Of a stretch of DNA of 64,000 bases, positions 45,783 to 55,117 are shown in pieces (within the stretch, counting starts at the first letter, position 1; the number at the start of each line of letters is the position of its first letter). The translations under genes and the position numbers were made by a program. Origin of the DNA: Acidobacteriaceae bacterium (lineage in GTDB: Bacteria; Acidobacteriota; Terriglobia; Terriglobales; Acidobacteriaceae); assembly GCA_028283655.1 (NCBI GenBank), contig JAPWKE010000003.1:1178001-1242000 (forward strand), given 5' to 3'. The notes below the pieces were generated by a model that saw only the letters and a program-made list of their open reading frames with translations, did not search any database and had not been told where the DNA came from.

Positions 45783-46919
45783 TCAAGCAGTCTCAGGCGG
45801 TTCGCTCGAACGAAAAGACTGCAGCAAAACGGCTTCCAGTACCAGCAGAAGAAGACCAAACACGGCAATCGAAGCGATCTTTACCGCAACGGTGTTTGGC
45901 AGTCGGATTAGTGCCATTACAGCAAAAAAAATCACAATGGCTGATGCGACGATTCGCTTCGATCGTGGCATTGCAGCGGAAAGCGGTGATAGAAGATACG
46001 CCGCAGGAATTACCAGAATCACAAAGTCGTACAGCAGGTGCGGCAGTAAAAAGAGTGCCGCAGTGGCAAGAGCGGCTCCGGCCTGGGCCAGCGAAGACGC
46101 GTAGCGGTGAATGAGAAACGCCACCGCAAGACTCAGAATCAGCGCACAAACCGCGCTCAGACCATCCCAGCTCTGATGAACGATATGCACGATGGAGGTC
46201 AGATCACTCATCCCCGCATCCGTACGATGGCGGCTTACAAGAAATGGCTCCAGCGCTGTCTGCAACGGGGAGCGGTGCACAAACCAGGAGAAGATCAACC
46301 AGCCTGTTACCGGGAAGATCGCGGAAATAACCAACTGTTTCCAGCAACGTTCGAACGCTGCAAAAAAGACGGTAACGGGGGCAAAGCTGTACTTCAAATA
46401 CGAGACACCGAGAGGCCAACCTGCTCGCGCGGGTATGGCAAGAGCAAGACAGAAACAGAACAGCTCAAGAAATGACTGCTGACCGTTGCCCATGGAGATG
46501 CGAAACGGCTCACTCAGCATCAGGCCGCAGGCAAGCAGCAGGGTGCGCTCACGGTTCAACCTGTAAATCCGCTGCAATAGGAGCAGTGCACCAGCAGCCA
46601 ACATCAAGTTGCACATTGCCCAGATAGCCTCAGCATGTGCTTCTTTCAGGATGCCAAGCGGCCATAGCAAAACATAGAGCTCATGCAGATAATTGGGCAT
46701 CTGCTGTTTCGCCACCAGTTCAAGATGACCATTGAGAACAACGCGATAAGCGTCAGTATGGAGAGCCATTTGACTGGCTCCCCACCACTGAAAGTCACCA
46801 CTGCGCGTACGTGAGTGCCACATGCTTGTGAGCAAACTCGCGAGGGCCGGGAGGATCAGCACCATGTTGATGTAATACAGCTTGCTGCGCTGAGGCGCGG
46901 CAGCCGGCACATCGATCAT
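45783..46919 (-). CDS. Membrane glycosyltransferase-like protein (GT87/DUF2029 type)
   Basis: 378 residues from ATG 46919, whose first bases overlap the carA stop (ATGA), which decides the start. About eleven hydrophobic helices, with a first loop carrying [20 protein letters not shown] and [13 protein letters not shown], compatible with the polyprenol-phosphate-sugar-dependent glycosyltransferases of family GT87; a KYSFAPV segment (loop) follows helix 5. The catalytic acidic residue is probably the Asp of the first loop (DFQWW). The sugar and acceptor cannot be read. It separates carA from carB, in one transcription direction. Confidence 0.7.
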   Translation of the reverse strand: MIDVPAAAPQRSKLYYINMVLILPALASLLTSMWHSRTRSGDFQWWGASQMALHTDAYRVVLNGHLELVAKQQMPNYLHELYVLLWPLGILKEAHAEAIWAMCNLMLAAGALLLLQRIYRLNRERTLLLACGLMLSEPFRISMGNGQQSFLELFCFCLALAIPARAGWPLGVSYLKYSFAPVTVFFAAFERCWKQLVISAIFPVTGWLIFSWFVHRSPLQTALEPFLVSRHRTDAGMSDLTSIVHIVHQSWDGLSAVCALILSLAVAFLIHRYASSLAQAGAALATAALFLLPHLLYDFVILVIPAAYLLSPLSAAMPRSKRIVASAIVIFFAVMALIRLPNTVAVKIASIAVFGLLLLVLEAVLLQSFRSSEPPETA

Positions 46920-48058
46920 CGCGACTGCCCCCACTCTTCCATCATTGTGCGGAACTGGCGGAACAGGTAGTGCGAATCATGCGGTCCTGGCGAAGCTTCC
47001 GGATGATACTGAACGCTGAACATCGAATCGGTTTTATGCTTCAGACCCGCCAGAGTGTTGTCGTTCAGATTCACATGCGTGACTGCAACGTCGTTTGGCA
47101 GTGACTCAGGATCAACGTTGAAGTTGTGGTTCTGCGCCGTAATCTCGACCTTGCCTGTCTCCAGGTTCTTGATCGGATGATTGCCGCCGTGATGTCCAAA
47201 CTTCAGCTTGTACGTCTTGCCACCCAGAGCGAGTCCGAAAAGCTGGTGTCCGAGGCATATGCCAAAGAGCGGCTTCTTGCCCTTCAGAGCGCGAATGTTC
47301 TCCTGCGCATACTCAAGCGGTTCCGGATCACCGGGGCCGTTCGAGAAGAAGATTCCATCCGGGTTCATCGCCAGCACTTCGCTTGCGGGCGTGCGTGCAG
47401 GCACCACCGTAATGCGGCAGTTCTCACGCGCCAGCATGCGCAAAATGTTCTGCTTGATGCCGAAGTCATAGGCCACGACGTGCATCTCTTTTTCTGCCGC
47501 CGCATTCGCCGCCGGCAGAAGAGCATCACCCGTCTCGTTGCGCGGCTCCGCGTTCGTCCACTCGTAGATCTTGGGGGTCGTCACTACCGACGCGAGATCG
47601 GTTCCCGTCATCGGCTTATGAGCGCGCACCTTAGCGAGCAGCGCCTCGACATCATCCGACATCGTCGAAAGAATGCCGCGCATCACGCCATGCGCACGCA
47701 GATGGCGAACCACAGCACGCGTATCGATATCTGCAATCACCGGAACGCCATTGCGTTCCAGGTACTCATCCGCCACTTCCGTCGAGCGCCAGTTTGAACT
47801 CAGCGGCGAGAACTCACGCACCACCAGACCCTCGATGTAGGGCTTGCTCGACTCAGCGTCTGAAGGCGATGTGCCATAGTTGCCAATCTGAGGATTGGTC
47901 AGCACGACGATCTGTCCCGCATAGGACGGATCCGTAAAAATTTCCTGATAGCCGCTCAGCGAAGTGTTGAACACAACTTCGCCAACGCGCTCTGCAGGCG
48001 CACCAAACGCGCGACCGCGAAATACGCGGCCATCTTCTAGGGCCAGAATTGCTTGCAT
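46916..48058 (-). CDS. carA: Carbamoyl-phosphate synthase, small (glutaminase) subunit
   Basis: 380 residues from ATG 48058 (GGGAGAGG upstream). N-terminal CarA domain ([38 protein letters not shown]) and class I glutamine amidotransferase domain: [15 protein letters not shown], nucleophile Cys in [16 protein letters not shown], and catalytic His/Glu in [13 protein letters not shown]. Overlaps the downstream glycosyltransferase gene by ATGA. Cuts glutamine to feed ammonia to CarB. Confidence 0.97.
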   Translation of the reverse strand: MQAILALEDGRVFRGRAFGAPAERVGEVVFNTSLSGYQEIFTDPSYAGQIVVLTNPQIGNYGTSPSDAESSKPYIEGLVVREFSPLSSNWRSTEVADEYLERNGVPVIADIDTRAVVRHLRAHGVMRGILSTMSDDVEALLAKVRAHKPMTGTDLASVVTTPKIYEWTNAEPRNETGDALLPAANAAAEKEMHVVAYDFGIKQNILRMLARENCRITVVPARTPASEVLAMNPDGIFFSNGPGDPEPLEYAQENIRALKGKKPLFGICLGHQLFGLALGGKTYKLKFGHHGGNHPIKNLETGKVEITAQNHNFNVDPESLPNDVAVTHVNLNDNTLAGLKHKTDSMFSVQYHPEASPGPHDSHYLFRQFRTMMEEWGQSR

Positions 48059-48129
48059 TGCCTCTCCCTGTCTGTGAATCCGCCGAAGGAGTGGATTCAA
48101 TGGATTTTATCAGCGCAGACGGAGGAAAT

Positions 48130-48160
48130 GGAAAAGCCCGCGAGATTCGCGGGCTTTTCC
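48130..48160. terminator. Intrinsic terminator between carA promoter region and small His-rich gene
   Basis: GGAAAAGCCCGCGA (48130-48143), a three-base loop GAT and its perfect complement (48147-48160). On the minus strand it ends the transcript of the small His-rich gene; in that direction the stem's TTTTCC tail adds a U-rich end. Confidence 0.8.
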
Positions 48161-48176
48161 TGCATTTCACTAACTT

Positions 48177-48317
48177 TTAGCGCCAGCGGCAGACGCGGTG
48201 GTGGTGGCTGTAGTAGCACACGCGATGACGGTGGTGGTGATACTGAGCTTCTGCCGGAGTCACGGCAGCAGCAAAGGCAACGACGGCAATAGCTGAAAGA
48301 ATAACGCGCTTCATCAT
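48177..48317 (-). CDS. Tiny secreted His/Arg/Cys-rich peptide (46 residues)
   Basis: Start ATG 48317 (GGAG upstream). Residues 1-24 are a signal peptide (VILSAIAVVAFAAAVTPAEA) with cleavage expected after AEA. The mature part would be about 22 residues: QYHHHRHRVCYYSHHHRVCR then WR. It contains two copies of a HHHR..VC motif with two cysteines, six histidines and many arginines. Possible metal binding, disulfide formation or membrane contact; not recognised. The gene has its own strong terminator and lies between carA and the Rieske gene. Such short, biased genes can be spurious, but the signal peptide plus terminator support it. Confidence 0.6.
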   Translation of the reverse strand: MMKRVILSAIAVVAFAAAVTPAEAQYHHHRHRVCYYSHHHRVCRWR

Positions 48318-48443
48318 CCTGTTGGTCTCCTGATCAAAAGTAGCGGCCGTGCGATACAGCAAGAACTACGCCAGCGACCATGACAATGAGAGGCAGATTA
48401 GGCTCAGAAGTTTGCCCGGACAAGAAAAATATCCGTGGACGAC

Positions 48444-48755
48444 TCAAGCTATATCCACCAGCAGATCATCACCCTCCACCTTCACCGGCAGTACGTCCAC
48501 GCGCGCCCGGTCCGGTGGCTCCGCAATGCCCGTCACCGTATCGAACTTCCACGAGTGCCACGGACAAACCACTGAATTCCCTTCCACCCAGCCCTGCCCC
48601 AGCGGCCCTCTGCGATGCGGGCACCAGTTGTCCAGTGCACGAAGCTCGCCATTGATATTCGCCAGGCAAACGGTCACACCGTTTGCTTCTCCTTCAAGAA
48701 CCTTGCCCTCTTCCGGCGCATCAGCAGCCGCGCAAAGACGTACCCATTCCGACAT
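48444..48755 (-). CDS. Rieske 2Fe-2S ferredoxin-type protein
   Basis: 103 residues from ATG 48755 (GGGAGGG upstream). Ligands of a Rieske cluster: CPHRRGPLGQG and CPWHSWKFD, i.e. CxH then CxxH. VDVLPVKVEGDDLLVDIA is the C-terminal sheet. It resembles soluble Rieske ferredoxins and NirD/biphenyl-dioxygenase-type components that pass electrons to an oxygenase or reductase. No partner enzyme is adjacent, so its role is unclear. Confidence 0.9.
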   Translation of the reverse strand: MSEWVRLCAAADAPEEGKVLEGEANGVTVCLANINGELRALDNWCPHRRGPLGQGWVEGNSVVCPWHSWKFDTVTGIAEPPDRARVDVLPVKVEGDDLLVDIA

Positions 48756-48865
48756 ACAAACCCTCCCTTTCCTGGCCAGACCCCACCAGCGAAACGTGCA
48801 TCCACTCTCCAGCGCATGAGATGCTGAGAGAGCCGCACCCGAAACAACTGGCGGCATGGAACCTG

Positions 48866-49762
48866 ATGCCCAAGCAACCTGCACACACGCCCCCGCCCAC
48901 CAACAACGTACCTGAAACCGTCGATCCCATGTGGCTGCTCACCGCCGCCGCCGTGGTTGTCATCGTTGCGATGGTCTGCGGTTACGCCGCCATGTGTGGC
49001 CTGTACTATCGCGGTCAGTGGCAGATCGTCCTGCACCCGCTTCACACCGAGCGCCATCAGCCAGACGAGTACGGTCTGCAGCCGGAAGCCGTACGCTTCG
49101 GCTCTGACAGCACCGGTCAGCCTCAGCTTCACGGCTGGTGGTTTGCAAGCGACGCCAGGAACGCTCCGGCAGTCCTCATGCTTCCCTCCGGCGACGGCTC
49201 CGCAGGCGACCTGCTCGCCCGCGCCAAACTCTTCCACGACCTCCGTCTGAACGTTCTCCTCTTCGACTACCGAGGAGCAGGAGAAAGCCTCGGCAATCAT
49301 CCCTCGCAGCACACCATGCGCCAGGACGCCGCTGCAGCGCTTGCCTTCCTCGACTCTCGCGGCGTCAGTGAAGCGCAAACACTCGTCTATGCCAAAGGCG
49401 TAGGTGCTTCGCTCGCCGTAGAACTCTGCCAGCAGCACGCCACCTTGCCTGCGCTGATCCTTGAAGCCGTCGATGGTGACTTCGCCACCCGTGCACGCCT
49501 CGACCCGCGCTCACGAATCGTCCCCTTCCGGGCCCTCTTCCACGAAGACTTTCCCCTGGCGACACCTCTGCACAAGCTCCAGACACCAAAGCTGCTGATC
49601 GCCAGCACCGAAGGCGCACCACCTGCGGTCTACCAGCAGGCCTCCGCCCCGAAGATGCAGCTTGAGCTGCCTTCCAATGCGCCGGAGCAGGATCTTCAGA
49701 CCGGCATTCATCGATTCCTTGGCATGTACGTTGCGTTACCTCCAGCCACGCTTCAGCCCTGA
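48866..49762 (+). CDS. Alpha/beta-hydrolase-fold membrane protein without recognisable catalytic triad
   Basis: 298 residues if it starts at ATG 48866; starts at 48821 or 48683 are possible, and the upstream region overlaps the divergent Rieske start. One helix (LLTAAAVVVIVAMVCGYAAM) is followed by a hydrolase fold: LMLPSGDGSAGDL, VLLFDYRGAGESLGNHPSQ and LVYAKGVGASLAVEL. The nucleophile elbow, usually GxSxG, reads AKGVG, i.e. Gly in place of Ser, and the acid/base regions (LLIASTEGAPP and NAPEQDL) lack the expected Asp and His. It may be a non-catalytic or altered protein. A hairpin follows. Confidence 0.72.
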   Translation: MPKQPAHTPPPTNNVPETVDPMWLLTAAAVVVIVAMVCGYAAMCGLYYRGQWQIVLHPLHTERHQPDEYGLQPEAVRFGSDSTGQPQLHGWWFASDARNAPAVLMLPSGDGSAGDLLARAKLFHDLRLNVLLFDYRGAGESLGNHPSQHTMRQDAAAALAFLDSRGVSEAQTLVYAKGVGASLAVELCQQHATLPALILEAVDGDFATRARLDPRSRIVPFRALFHEDFPLATPLHKLQTPKLLIASTEGAPPAVYQQASAPKMQLELPSNAPEQDLQTGIHRFLGMYVALPPATLQP

Positions 49763-49771
49763 AAAAGGCGT

Positions 49772-49800
49772 GAAGGCCCCGGTAGAGTCACAGGGCCTTC
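49772..49800 (+). terminator. Weak hairpin after the hydrolase-fold gene
   Basis: GAAGGCCC (49772-49779) and GGGCCTTC (49793-49800) with a 13-base loop; no clear T run, so termination is uncertain. Confidence 0.5.
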
Positions 49801-49871
49801 CGTAAAGGGTAGGAGGTTTTGTGCGGATGGGGGAGGAAGAGACCGTAGAAGGTAGCCTCGACTTTCGTACA

Positions 49872-49892
49872 TTGGTTCTGACGCAGAACCAA
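49872..49892. other. Unassigned 9-bp hairpin
   Basis: TTGGTTCTG (49872-49880), loop ACG, CAGAACCAA (49884-49892). It lies in a 265-base gene-free stretch between the hydrolase-like gene and the DUF1501 terminator; no neighbouring ORF explains it. Confidence 0.5.
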
Positions 49893-49978
49893 CCAAAATG
49901 TTTCGTTCTTGGTGTGTTGAAAAATCCTTGGTAGGTAGAAAAATCGCAGCACGCTTTGATCGCACAGGAAGTCAGCAA

Positions 49979-50012
49979 AAAAGAGCCGGGCGAATCATCG
50001 CCCGGCTCTTTT
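49979..50012. terminator. Terminator after the DUF1501 gene
   Basis: AAAAGAGCCGGGCGA-type stem (GAGCCGGGCGA at 49983-49993 and complement 49998-50008) with a four-base loop, flanked by A and T runs. On the minus strand it ends the DUF1501 transcript. Confidence 0.85.
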
Positions 50013-50029
50013 CAATCTCCTGCCTGCTC

Positions 50030-51349
50030 TCAAACCGTGTAGTTCAGGAACTCGCTTGGGTTGACCGTGGATCCTGGAAAGATCTGTTCGAGATGCCGTG
50101 AGCCAAGCGTCTTGTACGCCGCCTCACCCAGCACCCGGCGGAAATCTGTGGTCACCGTAAGATCGCGCCCTTCATTCAGCTGATCATTGGCCAGCCCAGG
50201 CCACTTGCCGTAGACCTTGCCGCCCTTCACATTTCCGCCCAGCACGAACATCACGTTCGCATGGCCGTGGTCCGTTCCGCCCGTGCCGTTCTGGCGAGCA
50301 GTGCGTCCAAACTCACTCATCGTCACAACGGTAACGTTCTCGGCGTCATCGCCCATATCCTGCCAGAACGCAGAGATCGTCTCGCCAAACTCCTTCAGCC
50401 GATTCGCCAACTGCCCGTTCGCCGAGCCTTGGTTCTGGTGCGTATCCCAGCCGCCGATATCGGCAAACGCGGCTTCTACCCCAAGGTTTGCCTTCAGCAA
50501 CTGCGCAATTTGCTTCATGGAATTACCAAACGCGGCATTCGGATAATTCACTCCAGCCGCAGGCTTGTACTTCGCCGGGTCAGCAGACTTCAGCATCCGT
50601 ACGGCTTCAAACGTCTCCTGCCCGGTGCCATGCAGCATCGAATCCGTGGACTCGTCGTACATCGCCTGAAAGGCATTCGAAATCGGCGACGTATCCTTCC
50701 CGCGTCCAGCTACGGAGAAGTCTGCCACGTTCGAAATCGCTACGGCATCGACCTTGCCTTCAAGCGTCCGCGGCACCTGCGTCCCCAACGCAACCGCGCG
50801 GAACGGTGAGGGGTTGCCGGTCTCCGCAGCGTGGATCAGCGCACGATTCAACCATCCATCCGGCGTCGCCTTCAACCCCGGCGTACCTGACTCCATGTAG
50901 TCCTGCGCGTCAAAGTGCGAGCGCGTCGTATCCGGAGAACCTGCGGCATGAACCATCGCAAGATGCCCCTGATCGTACAAAGGCTTGAACGAGGCCAGCG
51001 CCGGATGCAGACCAAAGAAGCCGTCCAGGTCAACGAGTTCGTTCTGCTTCACCGCAATCGTCGGCCGCATCGCATAGTAGTTCTTCTCTGCGTGCGGAAT
51101 CACTGTGTTCAGGCCATCGCAAGCCCCGCGCTGGAAGATCACAACCAGCTTCTTGTGGCTTGCAGCAGCCTTGTCCATCTCGGCGTAGATCGAACGCGTC
51201 AGAAACGCCGGAATGATCGACGTGCCAACCAGGGCAAGTGCTCCACCTCGCATAAACCCGCGACGTGTCACGTTGGCTCGCCGGCTCGTATCGCGGCCGT
51301 GCATATCGCAGCCCCAATCGCTTGCATCCGTGAACAGTAGTTTCGACAT
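50030..51349 (-). CDS. DUF1501 family Tat-exported protein
   Basis: 439 residues from ATG 51349. Tat signal near residue 30: VTRRGFMRGGALALVG. The sulfatase/phosphatase-like fold of DUF1501 is visible: LVVIFQRGACDGLNTVIPHA, HAAGSPDTTRSHFDAQDYME, ADIGGWDTHQN, VTMSEFGRTARQNGTGGTDHGHANVMFVLG and GKWPGLANDQLNEGRDLTVT. Members lack a proven reaction. It lies 126 bases downstream of a DUF1800 gene, a combination seen repeatedly in Planctomycetes, Proteobacteria and Acidobacteriota, so the two likely act together in the periplasm. Confidence 0.9.
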   Translation of the reverse strand: MSKLLFTDASDWGCDMHGRDTSRRANVTRRGFMRGGALALVGTSIIPAFLTRSIYAEMDKAAASHKKLVVIFQRGACDGLNTVIPHAEKNYYAMRPTIAVKQNELVDLDGFFGLHPALASFKPLYDQGHLAMVHAAGSPDTTRSHFDAQDYMESGTPGLKATPDGWLNRALIHAAETGNPSPFRAVALGTQVPRTLEGKVDAVAISNVADFSVAGRGKDTSPISNAFQAMYDESTDSMLHGTGQETFEAVRMLKSADPAKYKPAAGVNYPNAAFGNSMKQIAQLLKANLGVEAAFADIGGWDTHQNQGSANGQLANRLKEFGETISAFWQDMGDDAENVTVVTMSEFGRTARQNGTGGTDHGHANVMFVLGGNVKGGKVYGKWPGLANDQLNEGRDLTVTTDFRRVLGEAAYKTLGSRHLEQIFPGSTVNPSEFLNYTV

Positions 51350-51475
51350 GGGTGTTGCCTCCCTGCTCTCAAATGCCCGCATCCTGAGTGCGCAGGCATT
51401 CCTGTTGGATCAAACTCTACGCCGTATCAAAAGTTGCTTCCACCGGCATACTTAGTTTCTTTTGATGCAATTTAT

Positions 51476-53761
51476 TTAGCGCCGCTGGAAATCCGGGGAA
51501 CCCAGCAGCAAACCAGCCATCGTCTCCAGCGGCGTGGAAGGCGGCCCAGCCTGGAACGAGAATCCGTTTCCTCCGCCCTTTTTCGAGCCATCCCCGGCTA
51601 CGCGTCGAGCACGCATCTTGGGCCCCATCTGGGCTCCCATCTGCGCCTGCATCCCTTCATCAGGGCTGTCCTCGTCTGCCGAACGCCCGGCCATCGCAAA
51701 GCCCTTCTGGGCCTCCGTGGAAACCTCCGGATTCTGGAACTGCTCCAGCACCGTCGACCGCGTATGCGCCTGTGCATCTCGGCCAAGCACGATCTGTTCC
51801 AGCCGTTTCTCTGTCACAGGCGTCGGCGCTTCATCCTTTTCATTTTCAGCCAGTTGCCCCCAATCCGTCGTAATCCCTCGGATATGGTCACCAGCCAGAA
51901 CCAGCGCAAAGTTCATCCGGTTCACCAGTGCTCCCGACGAAACCCAGTCCTCTGACTTCCACGAATAGCCCTGCGGGGTTTGCATCCCGTACACCGGCAT
52001 TCCCAGCCGAGCCACCGCCTGCACCAGCACCCCGGCGTTCTTTACCTGAGCGTCCGAGGCCCGCAGCGCCGAAGCCATAAACTCCAGCGGAGTCTTCACC
52101 TTCGCCCGATAAGCTTCCGGAGCCCAGAACTCAGGCGAGTGATACATCGTGGATAACACCGCAGAGATGTTTCCATGCGTCCGGGTAAACGTCGCAGCCA
52201 TCCGGTCGACCAGCGCCGCCGGAGGGTTATCTGCCACAAAGCGCACCGCCAGCTTCTGCGAGATAAAGTGTGCCGTCTTCGGACTCGTCGCCAGCATATG
52301 CAGCACGGTCAGACCTTCCTGCATGCCACCCTCGGGAATGGTGACACCCATCACCGTCTTCGATCCACCCTCATGTCGTGCAGGATCAAACTTGAACGTC
52401 TGAATGCCGTCCCCATCCTCTCCGCCCGCACCATATGGGCGGCTCAGCGTCCATCCAGAGAAGCACTTGGCCACCTCGATGACATCCTTCTGCGTATAGC
52501 CGCCATCTACGCCAACCGTATGGAGTTCCATCAACTCACGAGCGTAGTTCTCATTCAGACCTTCCGGAGCACGCTTCGCCAGCGGTCCATCCGGACGCAT
52601 CTCTTTTGCCCGCCGCGCGCGCTCTGCCGCTCGCGAGTTCGGCCCTACCGAAACAAAGTTGTCCAGATACGTCAGCATCGCCGGACTTTCAGCCGTCGCG
52701 ATCAGCAACCGTTCAAAGCTTCCAAGCGAGTTAGGCAGAATCACATCGCGCTGATAGCTGTTCAGCAGGTACGGCTCGTTCTGGTTCTTGCGGATATAGA
52801 CCGAGAAGTGGTTCAACCAGAAATCCGTCATCACAGCCTGCAACTGGCGTTCGGAGTAGACATCCCGCAGCACGCGCGATTCCATCACCTCGTTGCTGAC
52901 CACCTGAATCGGGTTCACCATCGCCCCGAACGCTTCTCGCTGCTCTGGCGTAAAGCCCACAAGCACTTCCTGAACCCGGTTCGCCGTGAACCCAACGAAC
53001 CGCAGATGGTCGCCCGGCGATAGCGCAACAATCCTCTCAAAACGCTCTGTCGGCGCCAGTGCAACGATCGACTGCGCCTCACCTGCCGTCATCGTCGAGG
53101 GCGGCAGAGGTTCATTCGCCGCCACTTCCAACCCAGCCTTGCGTCCACCACGCTTGCCCTTGGCCATCTCTGGCTTCATGCCGTCTGCCGTGTCAGCCGT
53201 CCCCATCGAGGCCGCGCCGGCGTTCTCTTTGTCATACTCTTCGGCGATCTTCGCCGGCGAAACATTCCCCTGCTTGCCTCCCTGGGCCGCTACCCGCAAC
53301 CCAAACCGGTACCGCGCAAAGTAATCGGCATAAACAGCATTCAATACCGGATCATGCGTCTTCGGCGGCTTGGCATTGTTACGCAGGTAAAACCGCACGC
53401 GCAGCGGCGAAGGAAACCGTTCAATCAACTCCGTCTGGGAAAGCTTTAGAGCCGGATAAGCGGCCAGTCGCTGCTCAAAGGCCGAGTCGTCGATCGTCTC
53501 CGGGTGCAGTTGGCGTTCAAACCACGCATTCAGGCCTAGGGCCATCGCAGCCTTCTCATCGCCGGGTCGCGGACCGAACGTGAAACGATTCAAAGTATGC
53601 AAAACGGTTGCGTTTTCGGTAGGGATTTTCGAGGCCGCCCCGGGCTTCGGGAGATCCGCAGCAATCGCCTCCGGCACCGTCAGGGTGACCGTCAAAAGCG
53701 CGCAAACAGCGGCTTTTGACGCCTCGCGAAGGAGAGAACGTTTCGAAAAGGTCGTCAACAT
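51476..53761 (-). CDS. DUF1800 family secreted protein
   Basis: 761 residues. Signal peptide AAVCALLTVTLTVPEAIAAD, then DUF1800 landmarks: TLNRFTFGPRPGDEKAAMALGLNAWFERQLHPE at the start, VMTDFWLNHFSVYIRKNQN, GLNENYARELMELHTVGVDGGYTQKDVIEVA and YHSPEFWAPEAYRAKVKTPLEF near the end. Residues about 165-230 contain a low-complexity insertion with Gly, Lys and Arg (KGKRGGRKAGLEV). The C-terminal 60 residues are Gln/Met/Gly-rich. The paired DUF1501 gene follows; function unknown. Confidence 0.9.
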   Translation of the reverse strand: MLTTFSKRSLLREASKAAVCALLTVTLTVPEAIAADLPKPGAASKIPTENATVLHTLNRFTFGPRPGDEKAAMALGLNAWFERQLHPETIDDSAFEQRLAAYPALKLSQTELIERFPSPLRVRFYLRNNAKPPKTHDPVLNAVYADYFARYRFGLRVAAQGGKQGNVSPAKIAEEYDKENAGAASMGTADTADGMKPEMAKGKRGGRKAGLEVAANEPLPPSTMTAGEAQSIVALAPTERFERIVALSPGDHLRFVGFTANRVQEVLVGFTPEQREAFGAMVNPIQVVSNEVMESRVLRDVYSERQLQAVMTDFWLNHFSVYIRKNQNEPYLLNSYQRDVILPNSLGSFERLLIATAESPAMLTYLDNFVSVGPNSRAAERARRAKEMRPDGPLAKRAPEGLNENYARELMELHTVGVDGGYTQKDVIEVAKCFSGWTLSRPYGAGGEDGDGIQTFKFDPARHEGGSKTVMGVTIPEGGMQEGLTVLHMLATSPKTAHFISQKLAVRFVADNPPAALVDRMAATFTRTHGNISAVLSTMYHSPEFWAPEAYRAKVKTPLEFMASALRASDAQVKNAGVLVQAVARLGMPVYGMQTPQGYSWKSEDWVSSGALVNRMNFALVLAGDHIRGITTDWGQLAENEKDEAPTPVTEKRLEQIVLGRDAQAHTRSTVLEQFQNPEVSTEAQKGFAMAGRSADEDSPDEGMQAQMGAQMGPKMRARRVAGDGSKKGGGNGFSFQAGPPSTPLETMAGLLLGSPDFQRR

Positions 53762-53926
53762 GCCGGGTATCTCCTGAGTAAGAGCGTTTCACTGATTCGC
53801 CTGTGAAAACACAGCTCAACCGAATCAGTTGCGCGAACCGTGCAGAAATTCACATTCGGCGCACGCTCTCCTGACAACTCACTGCCTCAGGAGTATGCCT
53901 TTCTTTTCAGTTCTTTGGGAAATTCT

Positions 53927-55117
53927 TTAGGCCGCCGATACGCTGGCGCTAGGCAAGGAGTGCAGCGAAGCTTCCTGCATCACGACTTCAGCCAGCCGTT
54001 CCACACGAAGAATCCCTTGAAACAAGCCCCGCTCGTCGACAACCGCAACAGGATCAAAACGCTCACTCGCCGAGCGATTCAGCATCCGTGTCAGCACTTC
54101 CGACGCTGTACTGCTGGCTTGCACCCGGGTCAAACCCTGCAGGGATCGCAGTCCAACCAACGCATGACGCTCCACCATATCAACCGGTCGGCTCCAGTTA
54201 TCGAGCACAACGATGACGGAAAACGCTTCTTCCTTGAGCAGGAGACCGTGGGCCAACGTAAGCGAGGTTGCTGTTTCGCAAGCCTCTGCATACTGCGCCA
54301 GGCTTGCTCCGGCAAGAGCGACTTTCTTCTGAGAGCGCAGCAGTGCCACACATTCGGGCGTCAAGGCGTTCATCTGTGGCGAAGGGCGTCCAAGGAAGTA
54401 CCCCTGCCCCAGCGGAATGCCGAGTCGCACAATCTCGCGCAACTCACCTTCCGTCTCAATCCCCTCGGCCACCACCCAGGAATCCAGACGATCGGCCGTG
54501 TCTCCCAGCAACTCGATCATCTGCCGCTTTGCGGGATCGAGATGACAGCCGTTCACAAAGAGACGATCAAGTTTGATGAAGTCCGGCCGCAGTTCCATGA
54601 TGTGCTTGAGGCTCGCATAACCAGCGCCCGTATCGTCGATCGCAATGGTTCCACCTATCTGGCGCACACTGTGGATCTCGCGCCGGATAGCCGAATAGTC
54701 CTCAATCACATGCTCTTCGGTGATTTCAATGACGACGCGGTCAAGGCCACCGGTGTCATAGACAGCCTTTCCCCAGGCCTCAGAGAGCATGAAGGTAGGG
54801 CTCACATTGATCGAGAGAAAGCAGTTCTCAGGCAGTTGCTCACGTAGCGACAAAGCGCCTCGAACAAGCAAGAGTTCCAAAGCTTCGCGGCAGCCGAGTT
54901 GCTCCGCAGCACGAAGCACGCGGTCTGGAGACATGCCTGTCTCCTTGGGGAAACGAGCAAGAGCCTCGTACCCCGTGGTGGTTCCGCGTTGCAGATCGAT
55001 GATGGGTTGAAGAACCGTATCCACGCGCCAGGCGCCGGAAAGGATCAAATCCATCATCGTTGCAAGCGGAACTACCGATCCCTGGTTCGAGGAAGAAGCA
55101 CTCGAACCGGTCAGCAT
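53927..55117 (-). CDS. EAL-domain c-di-GMP phosphodiesterase with C-terminal CBS-like region
   Basis: 396 residues. The EAL domain (about residues 30-265) keeps the catalytic set: EAL in YEALARFP, Asn in LSINVSPTFM, Glu in VIEITEEH, two Asp in IAIDDTGAGYASL, Lys in DFIKLDRLF, Glu in VVAEGIETE and QGYFLGRPSP. The C-terminal part (about 280-385) has two segments resembling a CBS pair (FSVIVVLDNWSRPVDMVERH, DPVAVVDERGLFQGILRVER), perhaps a nucleotide sensor. It degrades c-di-GMP to pGpG. Its ATG overlaps the stop of the upstream DUF1059 gene by one base (TAATG). Confidence 0.93.
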   Translation of the reverse strand: MLTGSSASSSNQGSVVPLATMMDLILSGAWRVDTVLQPIIDLQRGTTTGYEALARFPKETGMSPDRVLRAAEQLGCREALELLLVRGALSLREQLPENCFLSINVSPTFMLSEAWGKAVYDTGGLDRVVIEITEEHVIEDYSAIRREIHSVRQIGGTIAIDDTGAGYASLKHIMELRPDFIKLDRLFVNGCHLDPAKRQMIELLGDTADRLDSWVVAEGIETEGELREIVRLGIPLGQGYFLGRPSPQMNALTPECVALLRSQKKVALAGASLAQYAEACETATSLTLAHGLLLKEEAFSVIVVLDNWSRPVDMVERHALVGLRSLQGLTRVQASSTASEVLTRMLNRSASERFDPVAVVDERGLFQGILRVERLAEVVMQEASLHSLPSASVSAA

